Counted from the first letter of the stretch, positions 1 to 7,002 are shown. The stretch is 15,400 bases of DNA from an uncultured Alcaligenaceae bacterium (GCA_937897265.1 CALCPT010000110.1:1-15400); one strand, 5' to 3'. The notes: a model not told the origin generated them from the sequence alone. Translations and numbers: made by a program.

Positions 1-31
1 ACGTGTTCATCTAGTTTAAGGATTTGCGCTC

Positions 32-784
32 ATGCAGCCTATTTTTTCTGTTTGTCGCCCGCAAGCACCCCTTGCCGAGCCGACTTGGTTGTCCAGCACT
101 CTAACCACGCGAGCTCCTTTTCCCTCAGAGCATCGAGCGGGCAGCCAGTTGGTCAGAGCGCTGAGATCCCCAACGACTTGGCGACAAGGCGCGTTGGTTG
201 CAATGGCATCTTTGCTGCTTGTTTTGCTAACGGGTTGTGGCACGGGGCGTAGCGGCTCAGCCCCTCAGCAACTTGATTTAGGTGCGGGTTATGTTGACTC
301 GAAAGTGAGTCCAGTCACTGCGGTGCGACATCCTCCTATCGCCGTGCCTGCGGGCTCGGCGGCGTCACTGCTGACTGAACCGGCGGTGATTTGGCGAATC
401 GGAGACGCCGGTCAGCCGCAGGCGTATACGACCTATCAGTGGGTGGCGCCACCTGTGCGTCTTGTGACACAACGTGTGGTTGACCGCTTGTCTTTGCAGG
501 GGCCCGTGCTGCAACAGAATGCGGTAGGCGACGTACCCCAAGTCTGGTTAAATTTGCAGCGCTTTGAGCAAACCTTTACTGCGGATGGCAGCTCGAGCGT
601 TGGGCAATTGACGCTACAGGCAATTTTGGTCAAGGGCACCAAAGTGATTGACCAGAAGTTGTTGGATATTAAGGTTCCGGCCCCCACGCAAGATGCCTTG
701 GGCGGGGCGCAAGCCCTTAGAGAGGCGACTGAACAGGCGGCTGAACAAGTGGCACAATGGTTGACTGTACAGCTCAAGCGGTAA
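32..784 (+). CDS. ABC-type transport auxiliary lipoprotein (PqiC/YmbA-like, PF03886 type)
   Basis: Probable outer-membrane lipoprotein that works with an MCE/Mla- or Pqi-type ABC system moving lipids or solvents across the envelope. The lipobox LLTGC puts the lipidated cysteine at residue 69. The mature part follows the family pattern: 'LDLG', then 'PAVIWRIG' and 'YTTYQWVAPPVRLV', then 'VWLNLQRFEQTF', ending in an alanine-rich helix. In Burkholderiales this gene usually closes an ABC-permease-mlaD operon; the upstream stop may be TAG 12-14 or TAA 17-19. Start is uncertain. ATG 32 has a good AAGGA site 9 nt upstream but gives an unusually long 68-residue stretch before the cysteine. TTG 149 would give a normal signal peptide with arginines before the hydrophobic run and about 211 residues, closer to the family length. 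Family call is firm; substrate unknown. Confidence 0.8.
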   Translation: MQPIFSVCRPQAPLAEPTWLSSTLTTRAPFPSEHRAGSQLVRALRSPTTWRQGALVAMASLLLVLLTGCGTGRSGSAPQQLDLGAGYVDSKVSPVTAVRHPPIAVPAGSAASLLTEPAVIWRIGDAGQPQAYTTYQWVAPPVRLVTQRVVDRLSLQGPVLQQNAVGDVPQVWLNLQRFEQTFTADGSSSVGQLTLQAILVKGTKVIDQKLLDIKVPAPTQDALGGAQALREATEQAAEQVAQWLTVQLKR

Positions 785-846
785 TACACGATACGTGCCG
801 AGTGTTTGATGTTGAGTGACTATTAACAGAAAGTTGATGATTGATC

Positions 847-1491
847 ATGCCTGCTTATACTGAAACGACGACCTTTGACGGCTTAGCCGGTGTGATTGAT
901 TGTGCGTTAGATTGGCCCGAAGGAGCCCCCACTGGCTGGGCACTGGTGTTACACCCCAACCCCTCACAAGGCGGTACCCGAGACAATAAAGTGGTGACCA
1001 CGATTGCGCGTGCCTGTGTTCAGCACGGCTTGTTGGCAATACGCCCTAACTTTCGTGGCATTGGCAGCTCGGGCGGCACCTTTGATCACGGCAAAGGCGA
1101 GCTGCTGGATATGGCGGCTTTGGTTGAGCAGTTTCGGGTGCGCTATCCAGAGATTGCAGCCATGCCTTGGGTGCTAGGTGGTTTTTCGTTTGGCACCTCA
1201 ATTGCAGTCCAGCTGTATGCCAAGTGGGATGGCTTGGGTAAAAACTTACCCAATATCGTGGTGTTGACTGGCTCGGCCGCTCTGCGGTTTCGTCACAGTG
1301 AGGTCAAAGCCCCTGACGATGCGTTGGTGATTCACGGCGAAGTGGATGAAGTTGTACCTTTGTCTGAGGTGATGGATTGGGCGCGCCCCTTGGGTATGCC
1401 TGTTGTCGTGATCCCTGAGGCGGGGCACTTTTTTCACGGCAAGCTTTTAATTTTGCGTCAGTTAGTACAAACGCGTTTGCAAGCCCTTTAA
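847..1491 (+). CDS. alpha/beta hydrolase, COG2945-type small serine hydrolase
   Basis: Cytoplasmic alpha/beta-hydrolase of about 214 residues with no signal peptide. Visible motifs: 'LHPNPSQGGTRDNKV' near the N-terminus (oxyanion-hole region), 'RGIGSSGG', the nucleophile elbow G-F-S-F-G with Ser114, an acid at Asp167 in 'HGEVDEVVP', and the catalytic His194 in 'AGHFFHG'. This spacing fits the compact COG2945 hydrolases, whose natural substrates (esters, thioesters or dienelactone-like compounds) are mostly unknown. ATG 847 is chosen over TTG 841; a purine-rich AGAAAG lies about 12 nt upstream, so the ribosome site is mediocre. It sits 62 nt after the lipoprotein gene and about 80 nt before dacC on the same strand, but nothing links it functionally to either. 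Confidence 0.82.
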   Translation: MPAYTETTTFDGLAGVIDCALDWPEGAPTGWALVLHPNPSQGGTRDNKVVTTIARACVQHGLLAIRPNFRGIGSSGGTFDHGKGELLDMAALVEQFRVRYPEIAAMPWVLGGFSFGTSIAVQLYAKWDGLGKNLPNIVVLTGSAALRFRHSEVKAPDDALVIHGEVDEVVPLSEVMDWARPLGMPVVVIPEAGHFFHGKLLILRQLVQTRLQAL

Positions 1492-1537
1492 CCTGTTTCG
1501 AGTTGTTTAGAAACGCCACAGACGATAGTGGATTGCC

Positions 1538-1543
1538 TATAAT
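1538..1543 (+). promoter_or_regulatory. -10 element (TATAAT) of a probable dacC promoter
   Basis: A perfect TATAAT lies 29 nt upstream of ATG 1572, with a TG two bases before it that resembles an extended -10. No good -35 is visible 16-18 nt upstream. Transcription from about 1550 would leave a short leader containing GGCGG (1558-1562) about 9 nt before ATG 1572. This supports ATG 1572, and argues against ATG 1542, which overlaps the -10 itself. Confidence 0.45.
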
Positions 1544-1571
1544 GAGACCTTTACTTGGCGGCGACTTTTCG

Positions 1572-2993
1572 ATGATCAAACCAGTGATTTCTGCGGTGCA
1601 ACCTCTTGCACGTTTTGTTTCGATCGCCGCGGTGATTTTGCTGAGCGCAGCAACGCTTTACACACCCCGTGCTGCGTTCGCTCAGTCAGCAACAAGCGCA
1701 ACGACCAAAACCGGCTCCTCAGCCGAGGTCAAGGCTGATCCTAAAGTTGATGCCAAGCCTGACCCTAAAGCGGACGCCAAGCCTGATCCAAAGGCCAAGT
1801 CAAAGGGCGACCCTAAGGCTGATCCCAAGGCCGCTAAGTCTGAGCCCAAGCCCGCAGCGCCTTCTGCTGCAGCGATATCTGCCACGACCCCACCCGCGCT
1901 TTCTCCGATTCAAGTCGGTGAACTCTCTAGTGTGCCTGCGCCCGCGATCGCCGCGAAGGCTTGGATCACGGTTGATGTGACCAGTGGCCAAGTCGTTGCG
2001 TCATCTAACGCTGAACAAAAAATTGAACCGGCGTCACTCACTAAAATCATGACGGCGTATCTGGCGTTCTCGGCGCTTAAAGAAAAACGTTTAACGCTCG
2101 AGCAACAAGCCAACGTGTCTCAAGCGGCCTGGAAAACCCGCGGCTCGCGTATGTTTATCGAACCGCGCAAACCTGTCACGATCGATGAGTTGATCAAGGG
2201 CGTGATTATTCAATCTGGTAACGATGCCTCGGTGGCGTTAGCTGAGGCGATCTCGGGCACTGAGAGCTCGTTTGTGACGCTCATGAACGAAGAGGCTCTA
2301 CGCCTTGGCATGACAAACACAAACTTTGTGAACGCGGGCGGCCTACCCGACCCACAACACTTCAGCACAGTCCGCGATCTGGCTGTGTTGGCGCGTCGCA
2401 TGATTAACGATCACCCTGAATACTTTCCGTATTACTCAATGCGCGAGTTCACGTACAACAAGATCAAACAACCCAACCGTAACCGTTTGTTGTGGGCCGA
2501 TCCTTCTGTGGATGGCATGAAAACAGGCCACACTGACGGCGCAGGCTATTGTCTGGTGGCAACGGCCAAACGAGGCGATCGTCGCGTGATCACGGTGCTG
2601 GTTGGTTCAGATAGTCAGGCTACGCGTGCCGAAGAGAGCCTCAAGCTTTTGAACTGGACGTTCCAAAATTTTGAAACCATCAAAATTTTTGACAAGGCAC
2701 AGGCTGCTGTCGAATCGCGTGTGTGGCAAGGCAAAACAGAGAACACGAAACTCGGTGTCGCTGAACCACTGTGGGTCACCGTGCCGCGTGGCAAGGCTGG
2801 CGATATTAAGCCAGTGGCTAAGCGCCCAGACCCGTTATTTGCACCGCTCGCGCAAGGTCAAAAAGTTGGTACCTTGAGCCTGATGCTTGACGACAAATTG
2901 TTGCGTACTGAGCCGCTTGAGGTCATTGACCCGGTTGAACGTGCGGGCGTAGTTGGGCGCTGGTCTGATTCGATTAGATTGTGGTTTAGATAA
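1572..2993 (+). CDS. dacC: D-alanyl-D-alanine carboxypeptidase (PBP5/6 family, S11 peptidase)
   Basis: Periplasmic penicillin-binding protein that removes the terminal D-alanine from peptidoglycan pentapeptides. The signal peptide covers about residues 1-37 and ends A-A-F-A-Q. The active-site motifs are all present: S-L-T-K (Ser155, Lys158), S-G-N (215-217) and K-T-G (317-319). They are followed by a PBP5 C-terminal domain and an amphipathic tail, 'GRWSDSIRLWFR', that would hold the protein to the outer face of the inner membrane. About 473 residues, longer than the usual ~390-400. The excess is a Lys/Asp/Pro/Ala-rich linker at about residues 54-95, between signal peptide and catalytic domain, built from repeated D-(A/P)-K-P units. 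The downstream aminotransferase could recycle the D-alanine released. Start chosen from the -10 box and GGCGG site. dacC versus dacA naming is by convention only. Confidence 0.93.
   Translation: MIKPVISAVQPLARFVSIAAVILLSAATLYTPRAAFAQSATSATTKTGSSAEVKADPKVDAKPDPKADAKPDPKAKSKGDPKADPKAAKSEPKPAAPSAAAISATTPPALSPIQVGELSSVPAPAIAAKAWITVDVTSGQVVASSNAEQKIEPASLTKIMTAYLAFSALKEKRLTLEQQANVSQAAWKTRGSRMFIEPRKPVTIDELIKGVIIQSGNDASVALAEAISGTESSFVTLMNEEALRLGMTNTNFVNAGGLPDPQHFSTVRDLAVLARRMINDHPEYFPYYSMREFTYNKIKQPNRNRLLWADPSVDGMKTGHTDGAGYCLVATAKRGDRRVITVLVGSDSQATRAEESLKLLNWTFQNFETIKIFDKAQAAVESRVWQGKTENTKLGVAEPLWVTVPRGKAGDIKPVAKRPDPLFAPLAQGQKVGTLSLMLDDKLLRTEPLEVIDPVERAGVVGRWSDSIRLWFR
1722..1850 (+). repeat. degenerate tandem repeat coding a Lys/Asp/Pro-rich linker in dacC
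   Basis: Within dacC, codons for D-A-K-P-D-P-K-A occur twice in a row with a period of 24 bases (about 1749-1796), flanked by more degenerate K-A-D-P-K and K-G-D-P-K units. Synonymous differences between the copies (GAC/GAT, AAA/AAG, CCT/CCA) show this is not a fresh duplication. The segment is highly charged and should be disordered. Confidence 0.75.
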
Positions 2994-2996
2994 AAG

Positions 2997-3013
2997 GCGT
3001 TCGGTGTGAACGC
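2997..3013 (+). other. small hairpin after dacC
   Basis: A 6-bp perfect stem (GCGTTC / GAACGC, 5-nt loop) begins 3 nt after the dacC stop. No T-run follows, so it could be an mRNA-stabilising or attenuating hairpin in the dacC-dat gap rather than a full terminator. Chance is possible. Confidence 0.3.
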
Positions 3014-3069
3014 AGATTGAAAATGTTTGTTGCACAAGCAGCATAAAAATTACGAACAGGAATAGTGAA

Positions 3070-3954
3070 ATGGTTCAGAACATGTTGATTCAAGGCGTCT
3101 CTGGTGATCCGATTGTGTATTTGAACGGTACCTTCGGACCCTTGTCTGAAGCCAAAGTCTCGGTTCTTGATCGTGGTTTTATCTTTGGCGATGGTATCTA
3201 CGAAGTGGTGCCGGTGTATCACGGCAAACTCTTTCGGATGAAGGAGCATCTGGCGCGCTTAGAGCGCAGCTTGAAAAAAATCGATATTCAACAACCCATG
3301 ACACTCGTCCAGTGGGAAGCCCTCGTCAAAGATTTACTCAGCCGCTCGACTGAAAAAACCTGCATGGTGTATTTGCAAATTACGCGCGGCGTAGCCAAAC
3401 GCGATCACGCTTATCCAGTGCCTGCCGTGACGCCTACAGTGTTTGGCATGGTGGCGCCCATGACACCACCCACAGCCGCTGTACGAGAAAAAGGTTTGCG
3501 TGCAGTGAGCATCCCTGACGAGCGTTGGTTGCATTGCGATATCAAATCGGTATCGTTATTGGGTAACGTGCTGGCCAAACAAGCGGCAGTTAATGCAGGT
3601 GTTGATGAAGTGATTCAGTTTCGCAACGGCAATCTGACTGAAGGTGCTTCGTGCAATATTTGGGTGGCCAAAGGCGGCAAGTTGATTGCTCCGTTAAAAG
3701 ATAATTTGGTGCTTGAAGGGATTCGTTACGGTTTGCTGCAAGAACTCACGACCGAGATGGGGATCCCGTTTGAGTTGCGCGTGGTCACGCAAGACGAGGT
3801 GAACAATGCTGACGAACTGATGATGTCGTCAGCAACTCGCGAAGTGTTGCCGATTGTTGAGCTTGACGGTAAGCCTGTGGGGCAGGGTAAGCCAGGTGCC
3901 GTGTATCAACGGCTGCGCGCAGCCTACGACGCGCGTATTGCTGCATTGGCCTGA
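3070..3954 (+). CDS. dat: D-amino-acid aminotransferase (PLP fold type IV)
   Basis: Cytoplasmic PLP-dependent transaminase of 294 residues, the normal length for the class IV family (D-amino-acid aminotransferase, branched-chain aminotransferase, ADC lyase). Visible family features: N-terminal 'VLDRGFIFGDGIYEV', the 'QITRGVAKRDHAYP' segment that binds substrate carboxylate in D-amino-acid transaminases, the Schiff-base Lys159 in 'CDIKSVSLLGN', 'EGASCNIW', and a late 'SSATREVLPI' cofactor-phosphate segment. The R-x-(K)-R-x-H pattern and dacC next door favour D-alanine/D-glutamate interconversion over leucine/valine synthesis, but IlvE-like activity cannot be excluded. ATG 3070 has AGGAA (3058-3062) 7 nt upstream. 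It is followed after 3 nt by ybeD, so the two are almost certainly co-transcribed. Confidence 0.88.
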   Translation: MVQNMLIQGVSGDPIVYLNGTFGPLSEAKVSVLDRGFIFGDGIYEVVPVYHGKLFRMKEHLARLERSLKKIDIQQPMTLVQWEALVKDLLSRSTEKTCMVYLQITRGVAKRDHAYPVPAVTPTVFGMVAPMTPPTAAVREKGLRAVSIPDERWLHCDIKSVSLLGNVLAKQAAVNAGVDEVIQFRNGNLTEGASCNIWVAKGGKLIAPLKDNLVLEGIRYGLLQELTTEMGIPFELRVVTQDEVNNADELMMSSATREVLPIVELDGKPVGQGKPGAVYQRLRAAYDARIAALA

Positions 3955-3957
3955 TAC

Positions 3958-4236
3958 ATGAACACCTCACAGTCTGAAGAAGAATCGCTGATTGAATATC
4001 CTTCGGATTTTCCGATCAAGGTGATGGGTAAGGCCGTACCTGATTTGGTCGAAGCGTTGACGGCGATCGTGCTTGAGTTCGATCCAAACTTTAATCCCGC
4101 AACCATCGAGAGCCGCCCCAGTAAGGCGGGTAATTATTTGGGCTTAACGTTTACGGTACGCGCCACCTCGCGCCCTCAGCTTGACGGGTTGTATCGTGCG
4201 CTGCATGCGCATCCCGCGGTGTCGGTGGTGCTGTAG
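3958..4236 (+). CDS. ybeD: DUF493 family protein YbeD
   Basis: Small 92-residue protein of the YbeD/DUF493 family, which has an ACT-like ferredoxin fold. It has the family opening '[19 protein letters not shown]', a central '[20 protein letters not shown]' and the closing '[18 protein letters not shown]'. ybeD is widely found next to lipB, and a regulatory role in lipoate metabolism has been suggested from that context; no enzymatic motif is visible. ATG 3958 begins 3 nt after the dat stop, so translation is probably coupled. Its stop TAG (4234-4236) shares a base with a GTG (4236-4238) that opens a 35-codon frame leading into lipB. Confidence 0.92.
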   Translation: MNTSQSEEESLIEYPSDFPIKVMGKAVPDLVEALTAIVLEFDPNFNPATIESRPSKAGNYLGLTFTVRATSRPQLDGLYRALHAHPAVSVVL

Positions 4237-4343
4237 TGAAACCGTCAGCGCCTGTCTCACGCATGGCGCCATGGCCAGCAAGTGTTGCACTTGCGGCTCT
4301 GTATCAAGCTTCAAGGCTGGATCGACAACCGGTGGTGTTGTGA
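4236..4343 (+). CDS. possible 35-codon coupling ORF between ybeD and lipB (unrecognised)
   Basis: Open frame of 35 codons starting at a GTG that overlaps the ybeD stop (TAGTG) and ending at a TGA (4341-4343) that overlaps the lipB GTG start (4340-4342). The peptide begins [10 protein letters not shown] and ends D-R-Q-P-V-V-L. It has no transmembrane segment or motif I recognise. Its exact fit at both ends would let ribosomes pass from ybeD to lipB by termination-reinitiation, which would explain why lipB has no good ribosome site of its own. It may equally be a chance open frame in a 103-nt gap, or the remnant of an N-terminal extension of LipB now out of frame. Confidence 0.3.
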   Translation: MKPSAPVSRMAPWPASVALAALYQASRLDRQPVVL

Positions 4344-4963
4344 TCCACTCTTGGCCGCGACCAACCGAATATCAAACGGTTTGGGCAGCCATGCAAGAGT
4401 TCACCAATAATCGTACTGCCATAACCCCAGACGAAATCTGGTTAGTTGAGCATTTGCCGGTGTACACCCAAGGCCAAGCAGGCAAACCTGAGCACTTGCT
4501 CAATCCAGGCAATATCCCCGTCATCAACACTGACCGCGGCGGCCAGATTACCTATCACGGTCCAGGTCAGATCATGGCCTATGTGTTGGCTGATTTAAAG
4601 CGCTCGGGGCGCTACATCAAGCAACTGGTGTTCGAACTTGAAGAGGCGCTCATCGCCACGCTGGCGCTTTACGGAATCGATCAAGCCTGCCGCAAGCCAG
4701 GTGCCCCTGGCGTGTATGTCCCAGGTAAGTACGATTTAGCCAAAATCGCAGCCCTTGGGATCAAGGTGAAGCAGGGTTGCACTTATCACGGCTTGGCTTT
4801 GAATCTTGATCTGGATTTGGCCCCCTTTGAAGGTATCAACCCTTGTGGCTACGCGGGTTTGCAGACCGTCAGCATGGCAAGTTGTGGGGTTCAGGCCTCG
4901 TGGGATGAGGTCGCGCAAACTTTGGCCGAGCAAATCACCAAACGTTGCGGCTTACAGATGTAA
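4340..4963 (+). CDS. lipB: octanoyltransferase LipB (lipoyl-[ACP]:protein transferase)
   Basis: Transfers octanoyl groups from octanoyl-ACP to the lipoyl domains of pyruvate and 2-oxoglutarate dehydrogenases and of the glycine cleavage system; cytoplasmic, first step of endogenous lipoate synthesis. The 207-residue product has '[12 protein letters not shown]', '[14 protein letters not shown]', '[10 protein letters not shown]', the catalytic lysine in '[10 protein letters not shown]' (Lys135) and the acyl-cysteine in '[10 protein letters not shown]' (Cys169). Both numbers match E. coli LipB. GTG 4340 is chosen because family proteins begin a few residues before the '[11 protein letters not shown]' segment. 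Starts further upstream (ATG 4271, ATG 4181) would add a cysteine-rich tail not seen in the family. No strong Shine-Dalgarno precedes GTG 4340, so coupling to upstream translation is likely. Confidence 0.93.
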   Translation: MIHSWPRPTEYQTVWAAMQEFTNNRTAITPDEIWLVEHLPVYTQGQAGKPEHLLNPGNIPVINTDRGGQITYHGPGQIMAYVLADLKRSGRYIKQLVFELEEALIATLALYGIDQACRKPGAPGVYVPGKYDLAKIAALGIKVKQGCTYHGLALNLDLDLAPFEGINPCGYAGLQTVSMASCGVQASWDEVAQTLAEQITKRCGLQM

Positions 4964-4965
4964 GA

Positions 4966-4981
4966 CCGTCAGAATTGACGG
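4966..4981 (+). other. hairpin just after lipB
   Basis: Perfect 6-bp stem CCGTCA/TGACGG with a GAAT loop, 3 nt after the lipB stop. No T-run follows, so it is not a classic rho-independent terminator. It may protect the lipB 3' end or reduce read-through into lipA. Confidence 0.35.
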
Positions 4982-5120
4982 GCGCGCATGGGCTTGAACG
5001 GGGTTAAATCTGTCGGTTTGGGCTCAAGGCAGACAGCCAAAGGGCTGCTGAGCTCAAGGTTAAGTGCTAGAAAGCGACGTTGAGCAGTTAAAATGCAGTC
5101 TTAACGCTTAGGAAACCGCC

Positions 5121-6065
5121 GTGACGTACGACGCAACGCAGAAACAGAAGGCACAAGACAAAGTTTCACGCATCCCCATTAAGGTGGTTGCGGCTGAACG
5201 CCTGAAAAAGCCTGAATGGATTCGCGTCAAAGCCGCGCCCGCGGGCTCACGGTTTTATGACATCAAGCGAATTTTGCGCGAGCACAATCTGCATACGGTG
5301 TGCGAAGAGGCCTCGTGCCCCAACATTGGCGAGTGCTTTGGTAAAGGCACAGCCACCTTTATGATCATGGGTGATAAGTGCACCCGTCGTTGCCCGTTTT
5401 GTGACGTGGGCCATGGCCGACCTGATCCGCTTGATGTCGATGAGCCGATCAATCTGGCGCGCACGATTGCTGCACTTAAATTGACCTATGTGGTGATTAC
5501 CTCGGTTGATCGCGACGATTTACGCGATGGTGGTGCCGCGCATTTTGTTGAATGCATTCAAAAAGTACGCGAGTTATCACCCGCTACCCGAATCGAAGTC
5601 TTGGTGCCTGATTTCAGGGGACGGCTTGACCGCGCGCTTGAAATTTTAGATGGCGGCCCGCCCGATGTGATGAATCACAACCTTGAGACTGTGCCACGTT
5701 TGTACAAGCAGGCGCGCCCCGGTTCAGACTATCTGCATTCTCTCAAGCTCTTACGAGAGTTTAAAAAACGCCATCCAAACACGCCGACCAAATCCGGTTT
5801 AATGCTTGGTTTGGGCGAAACCGACGACGAAATCCTGCAAGTGATGCGCGACATGCGTGCTCACGACGTTGAGATGCTGACGATCGGGCAGTACCTGCAA
5901 CCTTCGCAGCACCATTTGCCGGTATTGCGCTATGTGCACCCTGATACCTTCAAAATGTTCGAACGCGAAGCCTATGCCATGGGCTTTAACCACGCGGCAG
6001 TAGGCGCGATGGTCAGGTCGTCGTACCACGCAGATGAACAGGCACACGCGGCTGGCGTGAACTAA
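5121..6065 (+). CDS. lipA: lipoyl synthase LipA (radical SAM, two [4Fe-4S] clusters)
   Basis: Inserts two sulfur atoms at C6 and C8 of octanoyl groups attached by LipB, making lipoyl cofactors. The auxiliary-cluster motif C-x4-C-x5-C is at Cys61, Cys66 and Cys72 ('[12 protein letters not shown]'). The radical-SAM motif C-x3-C-x2-C is at Cys87, Cys91 and Cys94 ('[10 protein letters not shown]'). The C-terminal R-S-S-Y-H-A (299-304) supplies the conserved serine ligand of the auxiliary cluster. At 314 residues it is of normal length and looks fully functional. GTG 5121 has AGGA (5110-5113) 7 nt upstream. The 157-nt gap after lipB contains TAAAAT (5089-5094) that could act as a -10, without a convincing -35, so lipA may have both its own promoter and read-through from lipB. 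Confidence 0.96.
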   Translation: MTYDATQKQKAQDKVSRIPIKVVAAERLKKPEWIRVKAAPAGSRFYDIKRILREHNLHTVCEEASCPNIGECFGKGTATFMIMGDKCTRRCPFCDVGHGRPDPLDVDEPINLARTIAALKLTYVVITSVDRDDLRDGGAAHFVECIQKVRELSPATRIEVLVPDFRGRLDRALEILDGGPPDVMNHNLETVPRLYKQARPGSDYLHSLKLLREFKKRHPNTPTKSGLMLGLGETDDEILQVMRDMRAHDVEMLTIGQYLQPSQHHLPVLRYVHPDTFKMFEREAYAMGFNHAAVGAMVRSSYHADEQAHAAGVN

Positions 6066-6080
6066 CTCTCATTGTTTTGT

Positions 6081-6107
6081 CGTTGCTGAGCCTTAGCCTC
6101 AGCGGCG
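6081..6107 (+). terminator. weak terminator candidate after lipA
   Basis: About 15 nt after the lipA stop a 10-bp stem can form: CGTTGCTGAG against CTCAGCGGCG with two G-T wobbles and a 7-nt loop. A short TTTT follows about 6 nt later (6113-6116) rather than immediately. It marks the likely end of the dacC-to-lipA transcript before the AT-rich island, but as a rho-independent terminator it is imperfect. Confidence 0.4.
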
Positions 6108-6120
6108 GTGTCATTTTGAC

Positions 6121-6163
6121 TAACAACATTAAAAATAAACTCATAAGTTATTATTTGTTGTTA
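6121..6163. repeat. AT-rich inverted repeat overlapping the mobile mystery A promoter (possible operator)
   Basis: TAACAAC (6121-6127) is the exact inverse of GTTGTTA (6157-6163), and AT-rich AATAA/TTATT continues the symmetry inward. The right arm contains the proposed -35 of the downstream Xre-type gene. A second inverted pair, ATAAGTT (6143-6149) and AACTTAT (6202-6208), brackets the promoter. Such dyads are where an Xre-family repressor would bind to control its own gene. The AT-rich composition means some symmetry is expected by chance. Confidence 0.45.
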
Positions 6164-6186
6164 TTTTATTACTGATAGGTTATATT
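6158..6186 (+). promoter_or_regulatory. sigma-70-type promoter of mobile mystery protein A gene
   Basis: TTGTTA (6158-6163) and TATATT (6181-6186) are separated by exactly 17 nt, in AT-rich DNA 32 nt before ATG 6218. Transcription would begin near 6193, leaving a leader with AGGTGA (6209-6214) as ribosome site. Confidence 0.6.
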
Positions 6187-6217
6187 ATTTAAAAAATAAG
6201 AAACTTATAGGTGATTT

Positions 6218-6676
6218 ATGAATCGACGTTTTCAAAACCTTCAATTGCAGCAAATGGACTCCACGCTCACGCCTTGGCAGCAACGGCCTTTGAATCCGCC
6301 GCCTGCGAGGGGATGGACGCGTGCGATCAGAGATGCGCTAGGGATGACGGCAGTTGCCTTCGCGAATCGTTTGGGTATGAGCCCCGCTGGCGTGCACAAG
6401 CTTGAGCAGGCAGAGGCTAATGAAACCATCACTTTGGCCTCGCTCAAAAAAATGGCTGCGGCTTTAGATTGTGAACTTCGTTATGCACTGGTGCCCAAGG
6501 TGTCGTTACAGCAGATGATCAAGCGCCGTGCAATGCACCTTGCACAAGAGCGTATTCAGCCTGTCGCGCATTCAATGTCCCTTGAGGATCAGTCGGTCAA
6601 CCCAGAGTTCAATGCGATTCAGTTAGAGCTGTTAACAACTGAGATCCTCGACGGCCCACGCCGAAATCTTTGGTAA
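6218..6676 (+). CDS. mobile mystery protein A (Xre-family HTH regulator)
   Basis: Helix-turn-helix DNA-binding protein of 152 residues matching the 'mobile mystery protein A' family (TIGR02612 type). The opening 'NRRFQNLQLQQMDSTLTP' is followed by 'RGWTRAIRDALGMTAVAFANRLGMSP', 'GVHKLEQAEANETITLASL', 'AAALDCELRYALVPK', and a C-terminus 'MSLEDQSVN...LDGPRRNLW'. The HTH spans roughly residues 28-90. The family is nearly always paired with a downstream Fic protein on mobile DNA and probably represses its own operon; how the pair works is not established. Full length and apparently intact here. ATG 6218 follows AGGTGA. It lies between AT-rich flanks unlike the neighbouring genes, consistent with horizontal acquisition. 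Confidence 0.85.
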   Translation: MNRRFQNLQLQQMDSTLTPWQQRPLNPPPARGWTRAIRDALGMTAVAFANRLGMSPAGVHKLEQAEANETITLASLKKMAAALDCELRYALVPKVSLQQMIKRRAMHLAQERIQPVAHSMSLEDQSVNPEFNAIQLELLTTEILDGPRRNLW

Positions 6677-6689
6677 GAGCTCAGCGCGC

Positions 6690-7002
6690 ATGAAGTTCAC
6701 CTATGCCGTTGGGGCGACGCCGATAAACGCAGTCTCAGATCAGCCATGCAATATTCGCAGCCGACGAGCTCGCCGTGCGGTTTCACCACCAACTAGTATG
6801 GATCCACCCGTTTCCGAACGGTAACGGTCGCCATGCGCGATTACTTGCTGACACTCTCGCTGTGCGTTTGGGACGAAAGCGGTTCTCGTGGGGCGCCAAT
6901 TCGTCGTTGGTAGGCAGTGAGCTACGTCAACAGTATCTCCAGGCCTTGCGTTCTGCCGACACCGGCGAGTACGAGCAACTTATAGAGTTTGCCCGCCGTT
7001 AG
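6690..7002 (+). pseudogene. remnant of mobile mystery protein B (Fic-domain protein), internally deleted and frameshifted
   Basis: Starts 13 nt after the A stop with M-K-F-T-Y-A-V-G-A-T-P-I-N, the usual N-terminus of mobile mystery protein B, but this frame then loses similarity after about 14 codons. In another frame, entered after a TAA at 6724-6726, the C-terminal half is preserved: 'AADELAVRFHHQLVWIHP', the Fic motif H-P-F-P-N-G-N-G-R-H-A-R, 'KRFSWGANSSLV' and a tail ending 'LIEFARR' before TAG 7000-7002. The family is about 200 residues; about 14 plus 90 codons remain, so roughly 90-95 codons have been lost at the join near 6730. The Fic motif carries Asn where canonical Fic proteins have Asp/Glu, which is usual in this subfamily. 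A 75-codon product from GTG 6775 is possible but would lack the helices needed for a Fic fold. Confidence 0.75.

Noticed and set aside
1682..1885. Minus-strand open frame with A-L-G-S-G-L-A-S repeats
   Set aside because: It is the antisense shadow of the Lys/Asp/Pro repeat in dacC; the repetitive look comes from the dacC codons.
4181..4339. lipB start at ATG 4181 (or ATG 4271), giving a 260-residue protein
   Set aside because: The added region overlaps ybeD, is cysteine-rich and unlike LipB N-termini. With GTG 4340 the catalytic Lys and Cys fall at 135 and 169, as in E. coli LipB.
5060..5094. Full sigma-70 promoter for lipA
   Set aside because: TAAAAT (5089-5094) is an acceptable -10, but no -35 is found at 16-18 nt; not strong enough to list.
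6211..6405. Second open frame overlapping mobile mystery protein A
   Set aside because: It shares the region with a well-supported family gene and shows no motif or ribosome site of its own.
6660..6680. H-A-E-I-F-G-K reading in another frame at the end of gene A, resembling the 'HREMFG' segment of mobile mystery B
   Set aside because: The same bases encode the natural A C-terminus (G-P-R-R-N-L-W), and the true B N-terminus starts after it at 6690, so the resemblance is coincidental.
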